From: a virus
Reading direction: 5' to 3' (one strand)
IMG/VR virus record: IMGVR_UViG_3300037189_009318
Coordinates: 1 to 22,932 of that record
DNA: 22,932 nt
Shown piece by piece: positions 1-7,421 of this stretch. The translations under genes were made by a program, and so were the position numbers. How positions within the stretch are numbered: position 1 is the first letter of the stretch; every line of letters starts with the position of its first letter. The notes under the pieces were generated by a model. The model saw only the letters and a program-made list of their open reading frames with translations. It was not told the origin of the DNA and did not search any database.

Positions 1-144
1 GCCAGCTGCATCATAATTAGATGCTAAACCATCAGCATAACTCTTAGCGTTTGATTCTGCAGTTGATGCTGAGCCAGCTGCATCATAGTTTGATGCAAGT
101 CCGTCAGCGTAATCTTCTGCGTTGCTTTGTGCAGTCGCTGCTGC
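1..144 (-). repeat. 72-bp tandem repeat inside tail-fibre gene
   Basis: The blocks starting at positions 1 and 73 both begin GCCAGCTGCATCATA and stay alike over 72 bases, although the second copy diverges after about 55 bases. The period is exactly 24 codons, so copy number can change without breaking the frame. Confidence 0.75.
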
Positions 145-375
145 GCCATTAGCATCGTACCAACCATCAACAACTGTGCGGTCAATAGAAAGTACACTAT
201 CAGTTATCGATAATCCAGAAGCAACAGAATCAATTAAATTTGCTCCGCCAACTAAATCTAAAATATATTGATCTGATGTTGTTTCTAATAATACGTTATG
301 ACCATTAACGGTAGCGGTTGATCCTTCAACTACTAAACCATTTTTGATTCTAAAATTTTTATTTACTGTTGCCAT
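1..375 (-). CDS. Tail-fibre-like protein, N-terminal part (runs off window)
   Basis: The minus-strand frame opens with ATG at 375 after a GGGAGAT ribosome site and is open for 125 codons to the window edge, so the C-terminus is missing. The N-terminus MATVNKNFRIKNGLVVEG is the kind of start seen on phage tail and adsorption proteins. After about residue 80 the protein becomes an Ala/Ser/Asn-rich repeat containing SYADGLASNYDAAG, with a period of about 24 residues, as in elongated fibre shafts. It heads a run of small minus-strand virion genes, and its start resembles that of the gene at 1307-1657 (MAVNKNFEV). A virion fibre or adsorption role is inferred from the repeat and the context; no receptor-binding domain is in view. 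Confidence 0.7.
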   Translation of the reverse strand, partial: MATVNKNFRIKNGLVVEGSTATVNGHNVLLETTSDQYILDLVGGANLIDSVASGLSITDSVLSIDRTVVDGWYDANGAAATAQSNAEDYADGLASNYDAAGSASTAESNAKSYADGLASNYDAAG

Positions 376-400
376 TTATATCTCCCTGTACTGCTTTTTT

Positions 401-958
401 TTATGCTTTAAGCGCAGTCCTATAGTATCTGGCGGTTACCGCAGTACTAGTGGGAGTTACGCATAAGTTAATTATACCCGAATTTTCTTCAAATGTGACT
501 GTTGCTAATGTAGTATTGGTATTTGATATTACATTAGATTCTGAAAGGTTTATATTTGTTCCATCATTTAAAACGGACAACTCAGATGTATAATATTCTG
601 ATCCCTTTGATATAGATAGAATATACTTGACTACTCTATATTGTGCTTTGTTAAATGAATCAAGTGTTGTTTTGTTCTCAATTCCAGTTACTGTTAGATC
701 ATTATTTCCTTCAAGTCCTAATAATGTTTGAATAGTATCTGTGTTGTTGCCTAGACTACCTAATTGAGAAATAATATCTGTAATTTTGTAATCTAATGAG
801 TTTTCATCTTCAGATCCATCAATACCAACTTTTGTTTGCAATGCTTCAATAGCATCATTCGCATTTCTGTGTTGTTCAGAGTGTGAAGGATTACTTAATG
901 AATCAGTTGCATTTGGATTTGATAATTGATCTAATGATTCTGGAAAGTTTATTGCCAT
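401..958 (-). CDS. Putative virion-associated protein
   Basis: A 185-residue protein whose ATG follows a GAGG ribosome site. Residues 24-45 carry the phrase NPSHSEQHRNANDAIEALQT followed by KVGIDGS. Histidine/asparagine-rich, helix-forming N-terminal segments of this type recur in phage tail and structural proteins (family recollection, not searched). The rest is Thr/Ser/Asn-rich and low in Cys, fitting a beta-rich virion protein, and ends in TARYYRTALKA. It lies between the tail-fibre gene (26 bases downstream) and a small collagen-like gene, all on the minus strand, so a tail-tip or fibre-accessory role is likely. The exact function is unknown. Confidence 0.6.
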   Translation of the reverse strand: MAINFPESLDQLSNPNATDSLSNPSHSEQHRNANDAIEALQTKVGIDGSEDENSLDYKITDIISQLGSLGNNTDTIQTLLGLEGNNDLTVTGIENKTTLDSFNKAQYRVVKYILSISKGSEYYTSELSVLNDGTNINLSESNVISNTNTTLATVTFEENSGIINLCVTPTSTAVTARYYRTALKA

Positions 959-1019
959 GTTTACCTCGAAATTATGACTTCATCTAATTATATCAGCCAA
1001 TATTTATAATTGCCTAAAA

Positions 1020-1307
1020 TTATGGAACATATGTTTCATCAATTTCACCATCATATGTATGTCTGTGATCTGGAACTACGGATGATGCAAGTAAGAATGA
1101 ATGTGCGCCAGACCATGTTGAATCAGAAAGTTTTGGTCCATAAAATCTTGAAGTAAGATTATCTATGTAAAAATCATTCTGTATTCCAAGATTATTTGCT
1201 GGAGCACCGTTGCCATTTAAAATAGTATTTCCTCTAGGACCTTGAGGTCCAGGAGATAAAACAATTACTTTATTTTTTAATTCGGTTACTATTACTTTTT
1301 CAGACAT
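1020..1307 (-). CDS. Small collagen-like tail-associated protein
   Basis: A 95-residue protein with a short collagen-like Gly-Pro motif, SPGPQGPRGN, at about residues 18-27. It is followed by a region (NDFYIDNLTSRFYGPK) resembling the short linkers that phage fibre proteins place after collagen-like stretches. Its ATG overlaps the stop codon of the upstream gene (TAATG at 1305-1309), so translation is probably coupled. The neighbours are virion genes. It is too short to be a full fibre and may be an adaptor or accessory protein. Confidence 0.6.
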   Translation of the reverse strand: MSEKVIVTELKNKVIVLSPGPQGPRGNTILNGNGAPANNLGIQNDFYIDNLTSRFYGPKLSDSTWSGAHSFLLASSVVPDHRHTYDGEIDETYVP

Positions 1308-1657
1308 TATATGGTTACCGATCTACTGAGTGTCATAAAACCCTCTAGGAGTTTTATTTTATTCCCATTAGAATCGACGACCATAATGTCATAGGCAGAC
1401 TTTGGATAAAATAATTTATTAGTTTGAGTAGGTGTCATTTTAATTGTTAATGTACCAGTTGATCCATTAATTGTAATACCGCCAGAAGGTGATGTTAAAG
1501 TAAAAGCTAGTTTATCTCCACCTTGTGTATTTCTAACTTGCATCTTTGCTGTTGCACCAGTTAAATTAATAGGCGTTACTTCATCCTCTAAGGTATATTG
1601 AACCTGAAAGGTGAAAGTAGTATTTTGATCTACTTCAAAATTTTTGTTTACTGCCAT
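1307..1657 (-). CDS. BppU-like N-terminal domain protein (baseplate/tail)
   Basis: The ATG at 1657 (MAVNKNFEVDQNTTF) is chosen over an in-frame TTG two codons upstream because an AGGAG site lies 8 bases before it; the product is 116 residues. The pattern is: a polarised N-terminus, INLTGATAKMQVRN (about residues 31-44), a loop GGITINGSTGTLTIKMTP, then AYDIMVVDSNGNKIKLLEG. This matches the beta-sandwich plan of BppU N-terminal/DUF2479-type baseplate domains. In phages these anchor receptor-binding parts to the tail. The stop overlaps the next start. A structural role is well supported by pattern and context; the family name is recollection. Confidence 0.6.
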   Translation of the reverse strand: MAVNKNFEVDQNTTFTFQVQYTLEDEVTPINLTGATAKMQVRNTQGGDKLAFTLTSPSGGITINGSTGTLTIKMTPTQTNKLFYPKSAYDIMVVDSNGNKIKLLEGFMTLSRSVTI

Positions 1658-1677
1658 TTGCAAAATCTCCTAAAATA

Positions 1678-1709
1678 GGAAAACTCCTATGCTCATTTTA
1701 GCATAGGAG
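1678..1709 (-). terminator. Rho-independent terminator
   Basis: A ten-bp perfect stem CTCCTATGCT/AGCATAGGAG (1684-1709) with a six-base loop. Read on the minus strand it is followed by GTTTTCC. It separates the holin-like gene from the virion genes at 1-1657. Confidence 0.6.
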
Positions 1710-1734
1710 CGATCCTAATTAGTATTACTTTATT

Positions 1735-1929
1735 TTACTTCTTGAAGCCAAATTCTTGATTACTTGGACTTAATGCCTTTAGAATAACTGGGGCTACTGC
1801 TGCAACTCCTGCTGCAACTAAATCTTTTGGATTTGTATTTCCAGTCATGTATAAGGCTGTAGCTGCCGCTAGGAATGCTCTTCCGTAAGTTCCTAGTGCT
1901 GCTAGTATTTGTGCTGTATATGTGTTCAT
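1735..1929 (-). CDS. Holin-like small membrane protein
   Basis: A 64-residue protein with a strong AAGGAGA ribosome site before ATG at 1929. Two hydrophobic stretches (about residues 7-29 and 38-52, AAGVAAVAPVILKAL) are separated by a short turn with NTNPKD, and the tail is charged (GFKK). The order GTYGRAFLAAATALY, then a NPKDL turn, then a second helix, resembles small holins and membrane proteins common in actinophages. No lysis gene is adjacent; the nearest is the endolysin at 5062, on the other strand. A holin role is plausible, but any small two-helix membrane protein would look similar. Confidence 0.5.
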   Translation of the reverse strand: MNTYTAQILAALGTYGRAFLAAATALYMTGNTNPKDLVAAGVAAVAPVILKALSPSNQEFGFKK

Positions 1930-1968
1930 GTTATCTCCTTTTGGCTTTCGCCACTATCTATTATACTA

Positions 1969-3903
1969 CTATGCTGAAATATCTACAATTTCACAATTTC
2001 CATCAGAAGTACATGCAAGTGTTTGAGTTCCAGATGTTCCATCTTCTGTTTCATAAAATGAAAGATCTGCCCATCTAATTTCTTTAGGCATTTTACCTAA
2101 AAGATCTAGATATTCTTCTTTAGAAACTTCTTGATAAGGTGCTTGCTTATATGTGTGATCTGAATGGGGTAGGAATGAAATTCCAGATACCTCATCAAAA
2201 TGCTTGTACACCCATGCTCCAACTTCCATCCACTCATCTTCTTTTACAGAAACTGTAATTGATGGCTTATGCTCACACCATGCACGTTGATAAATTAACC
2301 ATGTATTTAAATGATCAATTGCAGTAAGATCATTTCTAACAATAGCACCTTCTGGTGCTTTTACTGGAAATGAAAATACATATGTATCGTTTGGTTTCAT
2401 TACATCATCTTCTACTGGAATTCCTACTTCTTTTAAGAATGTAGAAATAGGATCTTTTTTATCCCCACGAACTGTACGAATATAGTGTTCAGAGTGCCAT
2501 GGGTGCATTCCAGATGAAACTCCAACTAATTGAGATACGGTTCCAGAAGGCTTAACACATGTAATTGCTGCTGATTCTTGAATACCAATTTTTTTAGCCT
2601 CTGCTGCATTTGTTTTTCTTGCAGACTCACGAAGTTCAATTAATACTTGTTCCAATTTATTAATATCTTCTTTACCTGAAAAGAATTTATGTCCAAATTG
2701 ACCAGTTAAAGAAACTCCTAATAAACGTTCTTCTTCTGTATTATCTTTCCAAATTTTACGAAGATATTTAAAATCTGTTAATGTTGATTGCCATGTTCCT
2801 AAAATAGTGGCAAGACGGACTTTATTTGCAACATCTTCAATTGTATCTTTTTCACGTAATACGACTTCTGAAAGATTACAAAACTGATAAGGACGTAGAA
2901 TAATCTCTGAACATGGGTTGGTTCCATAATGAATTTCAGGATCCCGTCTTCCATATTTAGCTGCTTGTTTTTGTGCTGCTGCAACATTGTAAATTCCACG
3001 TTCTCCTGATTTTGAATCATATAAAGATTTCCATTCTGCTATAAATTGTTCCATTTCTGGTTTACGTGAATAGGCCACTGAGTTATTAGACAATGCACGT
3101 TGTGAATTATTTTCCCACCAATTACCAGATTTTGCTTGAGCCATTTCAATATCATTAATGTTTGACAAAGAAATCATTGCAGATCTGCGAACTCCACCAA
3201 CTACTACAATTTCACCAATCTTGCACATAATGTCATGTGCCTCAATTGGTTTAAGTTGACGACCTGCTGCATTTTTAAATTTTGCAATTGTAAAATCAAA
3301 AAGATTAATTAATGGTTGTGGTCCAGATGAACGACCACCCATTGTTTTAAGTCTTGCACCTGCAGGACGAAGTTTGCTTACATCAATTGATGGAATTTGT
3401 CCCGTCCAAAGGAGTGCCAATAGTTCACGATATGCTTTTGCCCATCCTTGCTTAGAATCTTCAACGCTAATTATTGTTGATGACTTTTCAAATGATTCTG
3501 GAATGGCAGGAAGTTTATTAACATATTTATATTCAACAGAAAATCCAACACCAGTTCCACACATAAGAATATACATAGTCTCATCAAATGATCTTGGATT
3601 ATCTACTGGTACGAATGAACAATTATATCCAGCAACATGATCTCTTTCTAGTGCTGCACCAGCGGTCATTACTGATCTCATTGATGGCATTACATTTCGA
3701 TCTAATACTGCTTGCTTTAATTCTGCAATTAATTTTGATGATGGCTCGTATGCATGCTCTTTAAATAAGTGATCAAGCATAAAAGAAAAATAACGATCTA
3801 CTGTCTCACTCCATGTTTCTCTGCGATTCTCTTCTGGTATCCATCTTGCATAACGAGATAACGCAATAAAATTTTCATATGGGTTTTCAATAGATGTTGA
3901 CAT
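1969..3903 (-). CDS. nrdJ: Adenosylcobalamin-dependent ribonucleoside-triphosphate reductase (class II, monomeric type)
   Basis: Reduces ribonucleotides to deoxyribonucleotides using a coenzyme B12-generated thiyl radical, supplying DNA precursors during infection. At 644 residues it is shorter than the Lactobacillus leichmannii enzyme (739). The expected residues are present: Cys95 (GYNCSF) and Cys342 would form the active-site redox pair; NPCSEI gives the thiyl Cys331 and Glu333; Cys331 to Cys342 is 11 residues, as in Cys408-Cys419 of the known enzyme. A C-terminal shuttle pair, Cys631 and Cys637, lies in TLACTSDGNCE. The start follows GGAGGAAAAGG. It stands alone, with no small-subunit or NrdI gene, consistent with the B12-dependent class; the oxygen-independent mechanism needs cobalamin from the host. 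Confidence 0.93.
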   Translation of the reverse strand: MSTSIENPYENFIALSRYARWIPEENRRETWSETVDRYFSFMLDHLFKEHAYEPSSKLIAELKQAVLDRNVMPSMRSVMTAGAALERDHVAGYNCSFVPVDNPRSFDETMYILMCGTGVGFSVEYKYVNKLPAIPESFEKSSTIISVEDSKQGWAKAYRELLALLWTGQIPSIDVSKLRPAGARLKTMGGRSSGPQPLINLFDFTIAKFKNAAGRQLKPIEAHDIMCKIGEIVVVGGVRRSAMISLSNINDIEMAQAKSGNWWENNSQRALSNNSVAYSRKPEMEQFIAEWKSLYDSKSGERGIYNVAAAQKQAAKYGRRDPEIHYGTNPCSEIILRPYQFCNLSEVVLREKDTIEDVANKVRLATILGTWQSTLTDFKYLRKIWKDNTEEERLLGVSLTGQFGHKFFSGKEDINKLEQVLIELRESARKTNAAEAKKIGIQESAAITCVKPSGTVSQLVGVSSGMHPWHSEHYIRTVRGDKKDPISTFLKEVGIPVEDDVMKPNDTYVFSFPVKAPEGAIVRNDLTAIDHLNTWLIYQRAWCEHKPSITVSVKEDEWMEVGAWVYKHFDEVSGISFLPHSDHTYKQAPYQEVSKEEYLDLLGKMPKEIRWADLSFYETEDGTSGTQTLACTSDGNCEIVDISA

Positions 3904-3987
3904 ATAGACCTTTTCCTCCGCCTTACGGTTAAATAAATTTTTAAATGAGATCTAAGTGTATCAAATGTTATTTATAGAGGGAAGACT

Positions 3988-4977
3988 TTATGAAAATTTT
4001 TTAAAAATATGATTAAATGCATTTTTGGTCAACTGATCCCAATTATAATCTTTATGTATTTTAGTTGACTGAGCAAAATAATATCCAGAATATGCATTAA
4101 AGTTTATTGCTACATCTCTCATAAGCTCAAGTAAATGTTGATAGTTTGGTTCAAATACTTTTCCTTCATGTGGAAATGGCCAAGGCGAATCTATTAACTC
4201 TGATTTTAATTTTAATGGACCAAGATAATTTTCATAATGTGCCCAACCAGATGTACATATTGTTGGCATACCAGTTGCTAAAGCTTGAAGTGGAATAAAT
4301 CCAAATCCTTCTCCATAACTAGGATAAATTAATACATCATGTGTTTGATATAACTGCACTAATTCTTCATCATTTAAAATTTTAGTTATTAAATTAATAT
4401 TTGGATATAACTCATTAGGTAATCCAATTATATTTTTATCTATATAATTATTATATATTCTAGTAGTATTAATTTGATCTGCTTTAATTGTTAAAGAATA
4501 TCCTTCTTTTCCGCCAAATAATTTTGTAAATGCATCAACTACTATTTGTCCAGCTTTTCTAGGGGCTGGTTCTCCTATATGTAAAAATTTAATAACACCG
4601 TCGTCTTGTCTTCTATTTGGTATCCACATTGGATCAATTCCATGAGGAAATACTTTTATATCTTTAAATCCATTATCTTCAAATATATTTGCACACCAAT
4701 TTGATGTTGTCCAAATTTCATCACATGCATTCATATAGTATTTCCACTCTTCTGGTATGACTGTTGATTCCCATGGAGTATAACTAATTTGATATTGATT
4801 TTTATGTAATTTAAAATGTGATGGTTGAGAAAAATTTAATTGTACTGGTGATTTTGGATCTTGAAATGGAACATTGTGGCCTAGTTTATTTAATGATTCA
4901 ACTATATTTTTTGCTGCATAGCCATAACCATTTTTATTTTTTAAGTTGGCTATTACTGTTGAAAATGAAATATTCAT
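3988..4977 (-). CDS. Glycosyltransferase, GT4-like (GT-B fold)
   Basis: A 329-residue protein with a GT-B layout. The N-terminal half starts with a beta strand and a Gly-rich loop (NGYGYAAKNI, 16-25). Residues 105-115 (KDIKVFPHGID) form the hinge, as in GT4 enzymes. FLHIGEPAPRKAG (131-143) holds the Arg/Lys that usually bind the sugar nucleotide, and PSYGEGFGFIPLQALATGMP (219-238) is the C-terminal E-x7-E-like donor motif, with Glu223 and Gln in place of the second Glu. It probably transfers a sugar from a nucleotide donor; the acceptor (capsid, tail or host glycan) is unknown. The start follows AGAAGGA. A second, unrelated glycosyltransferase lies at 11349. Confidence 0.8.
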   Translation of the reverse strand: MNISFSTVIANLKNKNGYGYAAKNIVESLNKLGHNVPFQDPKSPVQLNFSQPSHFKLHKNQYQISYTPWESTVIPEEWKYYMNACDEIWTTSNWCANIFEDNGFKDIKVFPHGIDPMWIPNRRQDDGVIKFLHIGEPAPRKAGQIVVDAFTKLFGGKEGYSLTIKADQINTTRIYNNYIDKNIIGLPNELYPNINLITKILNDEELVQLYQTHDVLIYPSYGEGFGFIPLQALATGMPTICTSGWAHYENYLGPLKLKSELIDSPWPFPHEGKVFEPNYQHLLELMRDVAINFNAYSGYYFAQSTKIHKDYNWDQLTKNAFNHIFKKFS

Positions 4978-4986
4978 TAAATCCTT

Positions 4987-5034
4987 CTAGTTGACTGGCT
5001 TGACAGTCATTACCTGCCAATGTTATTATTATAG
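4987..5034 (+). promoter_or_regulatory. Sigma70-type promoter of the endolysin operon with palindromic operator
   Basis: A perfect -35 TTGACA (5000-5005) is followed after 18 bases by TATTAT (5024-5029), preceded by TG (extended -10). The inverted repeat TGACTG-N6-CAGTCA (4992-5009) overlaps the -35 and would suit a dimeric repressor. A divergent TATAAT on the minus strand (5028-5033) may serve the glycosyltransferase gene. Confidence 0.65.
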
Positions 5035-5061
5035 TTCGTTATCTCTAAAGGAGGAATGCCA

Positions 5062-5613
5062 ATGGAGAGAATCAAACAAAGTTTGAGCGATGTTGTTCAT
5101 AATTGGACTGCAATAGGAATGATAACATTATTCTTATTTTCCGTCCAACCTGGACCAACAGCAACTCAGGCTTTAGAAGTAAAACCGCAAAAAACCGAAA
5201 AACAACTAAAAAGAGAAATAATAAATAAGTTCAGTAATGATACTTATGACAGTTCTGAAATGCTTTCGCCTGAAGATTTAAAAGATCTTTTGTGGGCTGT
5301 AGGTTTTGAAGGAACTGGATTAAAAACAGCTTGGGCTGTTGCAACGGTAGAGTCACATGGGCGACCAATGGCTTTAAACGATAACAAATCAACTGGAGAT
5401 AAGTCTTACGGAATTTTCCAAATCAATATGCTTGGAGATCTAGGCATAAAGAGAAAAGAAAAATTCGATTTAGTTTCAAATAAGGAATTATTTGATCCAG
5501 TAACAAACGCAGAGATAACGTACTATATGACCGATGGCGGTAAAAATTGGTCAGCTTGGCCTAACTCAATAGGCAAAGCAAGGCAACTCATAACAGAGTT
5601 TCCATCAGCTTAA
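5062..5613 (+). CDS. Secreted lysozyme/transglycosylase-like endolysin
   Basis: Two ATGs (5056, 5062) follow AAGGAGG; the second has a 7-base spacing and is preferred, giving 183 residues. The N-terminus has a hydrophobic segment (about 15-28, NWTAIGMITLFLFSV) ending near a TATQA-like cleavage site: a signal peptide or signal-anchor. The C-terminal domain is lysozyme-like: catalytic Glu97 in VATVESHGRP, then SYGIFQINM (115-123), a pattern shared by SLT transglycosylases and goose-type lysozymes. It would cut peptidoglycan strands during lysis (or less likely entry). It is first in a plus-strand operon behind the promoter at about 5000. Export through the host Sec system could allow lysis without a dedicated holin. 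Confidence 0.8.
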   Translation: MERIKQSLSDVVHNWTAIGMITLFLFSVQPGPTATQALEVKPQKTEKQLKREIINKFSNDTYDSSEMLSPEDLKDLLWAVGFEGTGLKTAWAVATVESHGRPMALNDNKSTGDKSYGIFQINMLGDLGIKRKEKFDLVSNKELFDPVTNAEITYYMTDGGKNWSAWPNSIGKARQLITEFPSA

Positions 5614-5622
5614 GGAGCAATA

Positions 5623-5838
5623 TTGAAACAGATACAATATGTATCTAAATATATAGCTTTATCAGAAGAAGGCCTAGTTCCTAAAATGGAATGTCCAATG
5701 GATCAAGGTCTTCTTCTTTCTAATTTAGATTTAGAAGACAATGTTTATTTATATTGTCTTTCTTGCTCTTATAAAAAGTTTATAGGAGAAAAAGCTTATA
5801 ACGATATGAAAAAGGCGGTAGACGCAAATGTCAGATGA
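5623..5838 (+). CDS. Small zinc-ribbon-like protein
   Basis: 71 residues starting at TTG with AAGGAG five bases upstream; no ATG fits better. Four Cys in two groups, MECPMD (residue 24) and YCLSC (45-48), suggest a treble-clef or zinc-ribbon, although the first pair has only one clear Cys, so metal binding is uncertain. It starts 9 bases after the endolysin stop and overlaps the next gene by 11 bases, so it is part of the same operon. Function unknown. Confidence 0.6.
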   Translation: MKQIQYVSKYIALSEEGLVPKMECPMDQGLLLSNLDLEDNVYLYCLSCSYKKFIGEKAYNDMKKAVDANVR

Positions 5839-6031
5839 AAATCAAAATTTAGAAGAAAATATTCCAATGGTTACATATATTATGCTTCATAGAATATATG
5901 ATATATTAACTTTAATTTCTAATAAAGTTGCTGGAGAAGAAAAGACTTCTAAAATGGTAGAATATCATAATCAAGGATATTTATTAGGACCAGTTCCATC
6001 ATTTACACCAGAAGGAGAAATTAATGAATAA
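5828..6031 (+). CDS. Hypothetical small protein
   Basis: 67 residues, overlapping the upstream gene by 11 bases and the downstream gene by 8, which implies co-translation. It is acidic at the N-terminus (SDENQNLEENI), has one amphipathic helix (TYIMLHRIYDILTLISNKV) and a Pro-rich end (LLGPVPSFTPEGE). No domain was recognised. The tight overlaps and shared strand support it being a real operon member. Confidence 0.6.
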   Translation: MSDENQNLEENIPMVTYIMLHRIYDILTLISNKVAGEEKTSKMVEYHNQGYLLGPVPSFTPEGEINE

Positions 6032-6212
6032 AGAAGAAATTATTAAATTAATGCTAGATGGATTTATTGAAGATATGAAATTTATGTATTCTAATGCTGG
6101 TATCTCCGATGATGAGTCTGCTAATTATATAGAACAAGGTAAACCTAGTTTTGAATTGGTATGTACAAACACTTATCAAAGGCTATTAGAAAAAGAATTA
6201 ATAAAAGAATAA
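6024..6212 (+). CDS. Hypothetical small helical protein
   Basis: 62 residues behind an AAGGAGA site that lies inside the preceding gene. It is charged and predicted helical (NKEEIIKLMLDGFIEDMKFMY), with a single Cys. It is the last gene of the endolysin operon, 20 bases before the terminator. No family recognised. Confidence 0.6.
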   Translation: MNKEEIIKLMLDGFIEDMKFMYSNAGISDDESANYIEQGKPSFELVCTNTYQRLLEKELIKE

Positions 6213-6232
6213 ATTGTGCACAATAAATATAG

Positions 6233-6263
6233 GCCCTGGTCAATAGACTGGGGCTTTATTTAT
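6233..6263 (+). terminator. Rho-independent terminator of endolysin operon
   Basis: A nine-bp stem GCCCTGGTC/GACTGGGGC (6233-6254) with an AATA loop and two wobble pairs, followed by TTTATTTAT. Confidence 0.8.
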
Positions 6264-6278
6264 AAGTAAATTTAAAAA

Positions 6279-6362
6279 TTACTCTGGTTTTGATTTATGA
6301 GGAGTATCACAAGTACATGCTTCACAGCAGTTAACTGATGCCTCATTTATGTTTTCGGTCAT
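6279..6362 (-). CDS. 27-residue Cys-rich peptide, probably leaderless
   Basis: A short ORF (MTENINEASVNCCEACTCD then TPHKSKPE) with four Cys in a CC-x2-C-x-C cluster, suggesting metal binding. No ribosome site precedes ATG; instead TGATACAAT ends six bases before it, the leaderless arrangement shared by seven other genes here. It diverges from the oxygenase gene at 6423. Function unknown; the short length leaves some doubt. Confidence 0.5.
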   Translation of the reverse strand: MTENINEASVNCCEACTCDTPHKSKPE

Positions 6363-6369
6363 AGTGTTA

Positions 6370-6392
6370 TTGTATCACATAAGTGGTATAAT
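6370..6392 (+). promoter_or_regulatory. Extended -10 promoter of oxygenase gene, divergent overlap
   Basis: TGG-TATAAT (6384-6392) lies about 30 bases before the gene at 6423, with AAAGGAGG following. On the opposite strand, TGATACAAT serves the Cys-rich peptide, so the two promoter regions abut. Confidence 0.55.
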
Positions 6393-6422
6393 ATTAACAT
6401 AAAATAAAGGAGGAAATAATAT

Positions 6423-7235
6423 ATGTTTTACGATGATCCTAGATGTAAAAAAATAGCAAATAGAATTTATATATTTAAAAATATTATTCCTAAAGAAATA
6501 ATTGAATCGATTAATAAAGATCTTGCAACCTTTGAAAGAGGTGGGTCAGATAATGACTGGAGTGTTAGGGACTGGTATAAGGACAAAATGACTCCAGGTT
6601 TTTCTAGCACATTCCCTTTATGGAAATTTATGTCAGAATTAATACATCCAGAAATTGTTATTCATCCAGTAAGAAGTTTAATGGTTTCTCAACCACATGA
6701 TGAAGGTATGTTTGTTCATGCTGACAGTCCTGGAAAAGGAAGATGTGAATTATTACTTGAAATAGATCAATGGTCTACATGTTGTGAACTTGAATATGGA
6801 ATGATTGCCTATTTGGGTGACTTTACTGGCGGTGCTTTATATTATCCAAATATTAATCCAGATGGTACTGAAAAAACTGGCGATATGAGAATTGATGAGA
6901 AAAAACTTGCTCAGCCTTGTCTTGAAGTTCAGCCAGAACCAGGAGATATTGTATTACATGGAGCATGTATTCCTTATGATCATGGAACTAGAAAAACAAA
7001 AAGTGGTACAAGATTTGCATTTTCATGCTTTGCTTTATTAGCAGAGGATAACCCAGGAACATTTTATAATTATAAAACTCCTGAATGGGAAGAACAAATT
7101 GGAAAATATGAAAATCCTAGCGAACAACAATTAAATGATTGGAATTCTCCGCTAAGAATTAATCCACAATTTGCAGATATAATAGAAGAAAAAACAAAAA
7201 TTATGATGGAAAAAATGGTTGGTAATATTTACTAA
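6423..7235 (+). CDS. 2-oxoglutarate/Fe(II)-dependent oxygenase
   Basis: 270 residues with ATG after AAAGGAGG. The jelly-roll metal site is complete: His99-x-Asp101 (FVHADS), distal His187 (DHGTRK) and, ten residues later, Arg197 (GTRFAF), which would bind 2-oxoglutarate. These enzymes hydroxylate proteins, sugars or nucleobases using O2. The phage substrate is unknown. It is monocistronic, with its own promoter and with a structured-RNA locus behind it. A second, diverged oxygenase lies at 12195. Such oxygenases are frequent in aquatic phages (general knowledge). Confidence 0.82.
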   Translation: MFYDDPRCKKIANRIYIFKNIIPKEIIESINKDLATFERGGSDNDWSVRDWYKDKMTPGFSSTFPLWKFMSELIHPEIVIHPVRSLMVSQPHDEGMFVHADSPGKGRCELLLEIDQWSTCCELEYGMIAYLGDFTGGALYYPNINPDGTEKTGDMRIDEKKLAQPCLEVQPEPGDIVLHGACIPYDHGTRKTKSGTRFAFSCFALLAEDNPGTFYNYKTPEWEEQIGKYENPSEQQLNDWNSPLRINPQFADIIEEKTKIMMEKMVGNIY

Positions 7236-7240
7236 TTCTA

Positions 7241-7269
7241 TTGACTTATAAAATTAAGAATTATATACT
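7241..7269 (+). promoter_or_regulatory. Sigma70 promoter for candidate small RNA
   Basis: TTGACT (7241-7246), exactly 17 bases, TATACT (7264-7269). It directs transcription towards a non-coding structured stretch that ends in a terminator. Confidence 0.7.
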
Positions 7270-7275
7270 TATTTT

Positions 7276-7358
7276 GTAGGTCGAGCTTTAGCTCCTTACA
7301 TTGCATCATTAGATGCCAGAACCCAATTGGATCCGCCTCCGATTGGGTTTTCTGTTAT
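7276..7358 (+). ncRNA. Candidate structured small RNA (~80 nt)
   Basis: No credible ORF lies between the promoter at 7241 and the terminator. The predicted RNA has hairpin GAGCT-TT-AGCTC (7283-7294), hairpin GCATC-ATTA-GATGC (7303-7316), then terminator stem AACCCAAT/ATTGGGTT (7320-7349) with an inner GGA/TCC helix and a TTTTCTGTTATTTT tail. It could be a free-standing sRNA or just a terminator with upstream hairpins. The near-consensus promoter dedicated to it favours an sRNA. Confidence 0.55.
7320..7358 (+). terminator. Rho-independent terminator
   Basis: An eight-bp stem AACCCAAT/ATTGGGTT followed by a T-rich run (7348-7360). It ends the candidate RNA and the oxygenase unit, just before the structural gene at 7422. 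Confidence 0.75.
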
Positions 7359-7381
7359 TTTAGTTATTGTTTATATGGGTG

Positions 7382-7416
7382 TATAATGGAATTGTTGCAA
7401 ATTAGCAACTAAGGAG
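7382..7416 (+). promoter_or_regulatory. -10 box, hairpin and ribosome site before structural gene
   Basis: TATAAT (7382-7387) is followed by a perfect hairpin GTTGC-AAATTA-GCAAC (7394-7409) and then AAGGAG (7411-7416). The hairpin sits two bases before the ribosome site at the predicted 5' end of the mRNA and may protect or control it. Confidence 0.5.
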
Positions 7417-7421
7417 ATTTT

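Noticed and set aside
1-144. CRISPR-like repeat
   Set aside because: Repeats are in frame in a fibre gene, with no unique spacers.
2799-3020. Second minus-strand frame inside the RNR gene
   Set aside because: Low-complexity shadow (Gln/Lys/Phe-rich) of the real frame.
3374-3640. Plus-strand frame inside the RNR gene
   Set aside because: Shadow of the highly constrained minus-strand coding sequence; no ribosome site.
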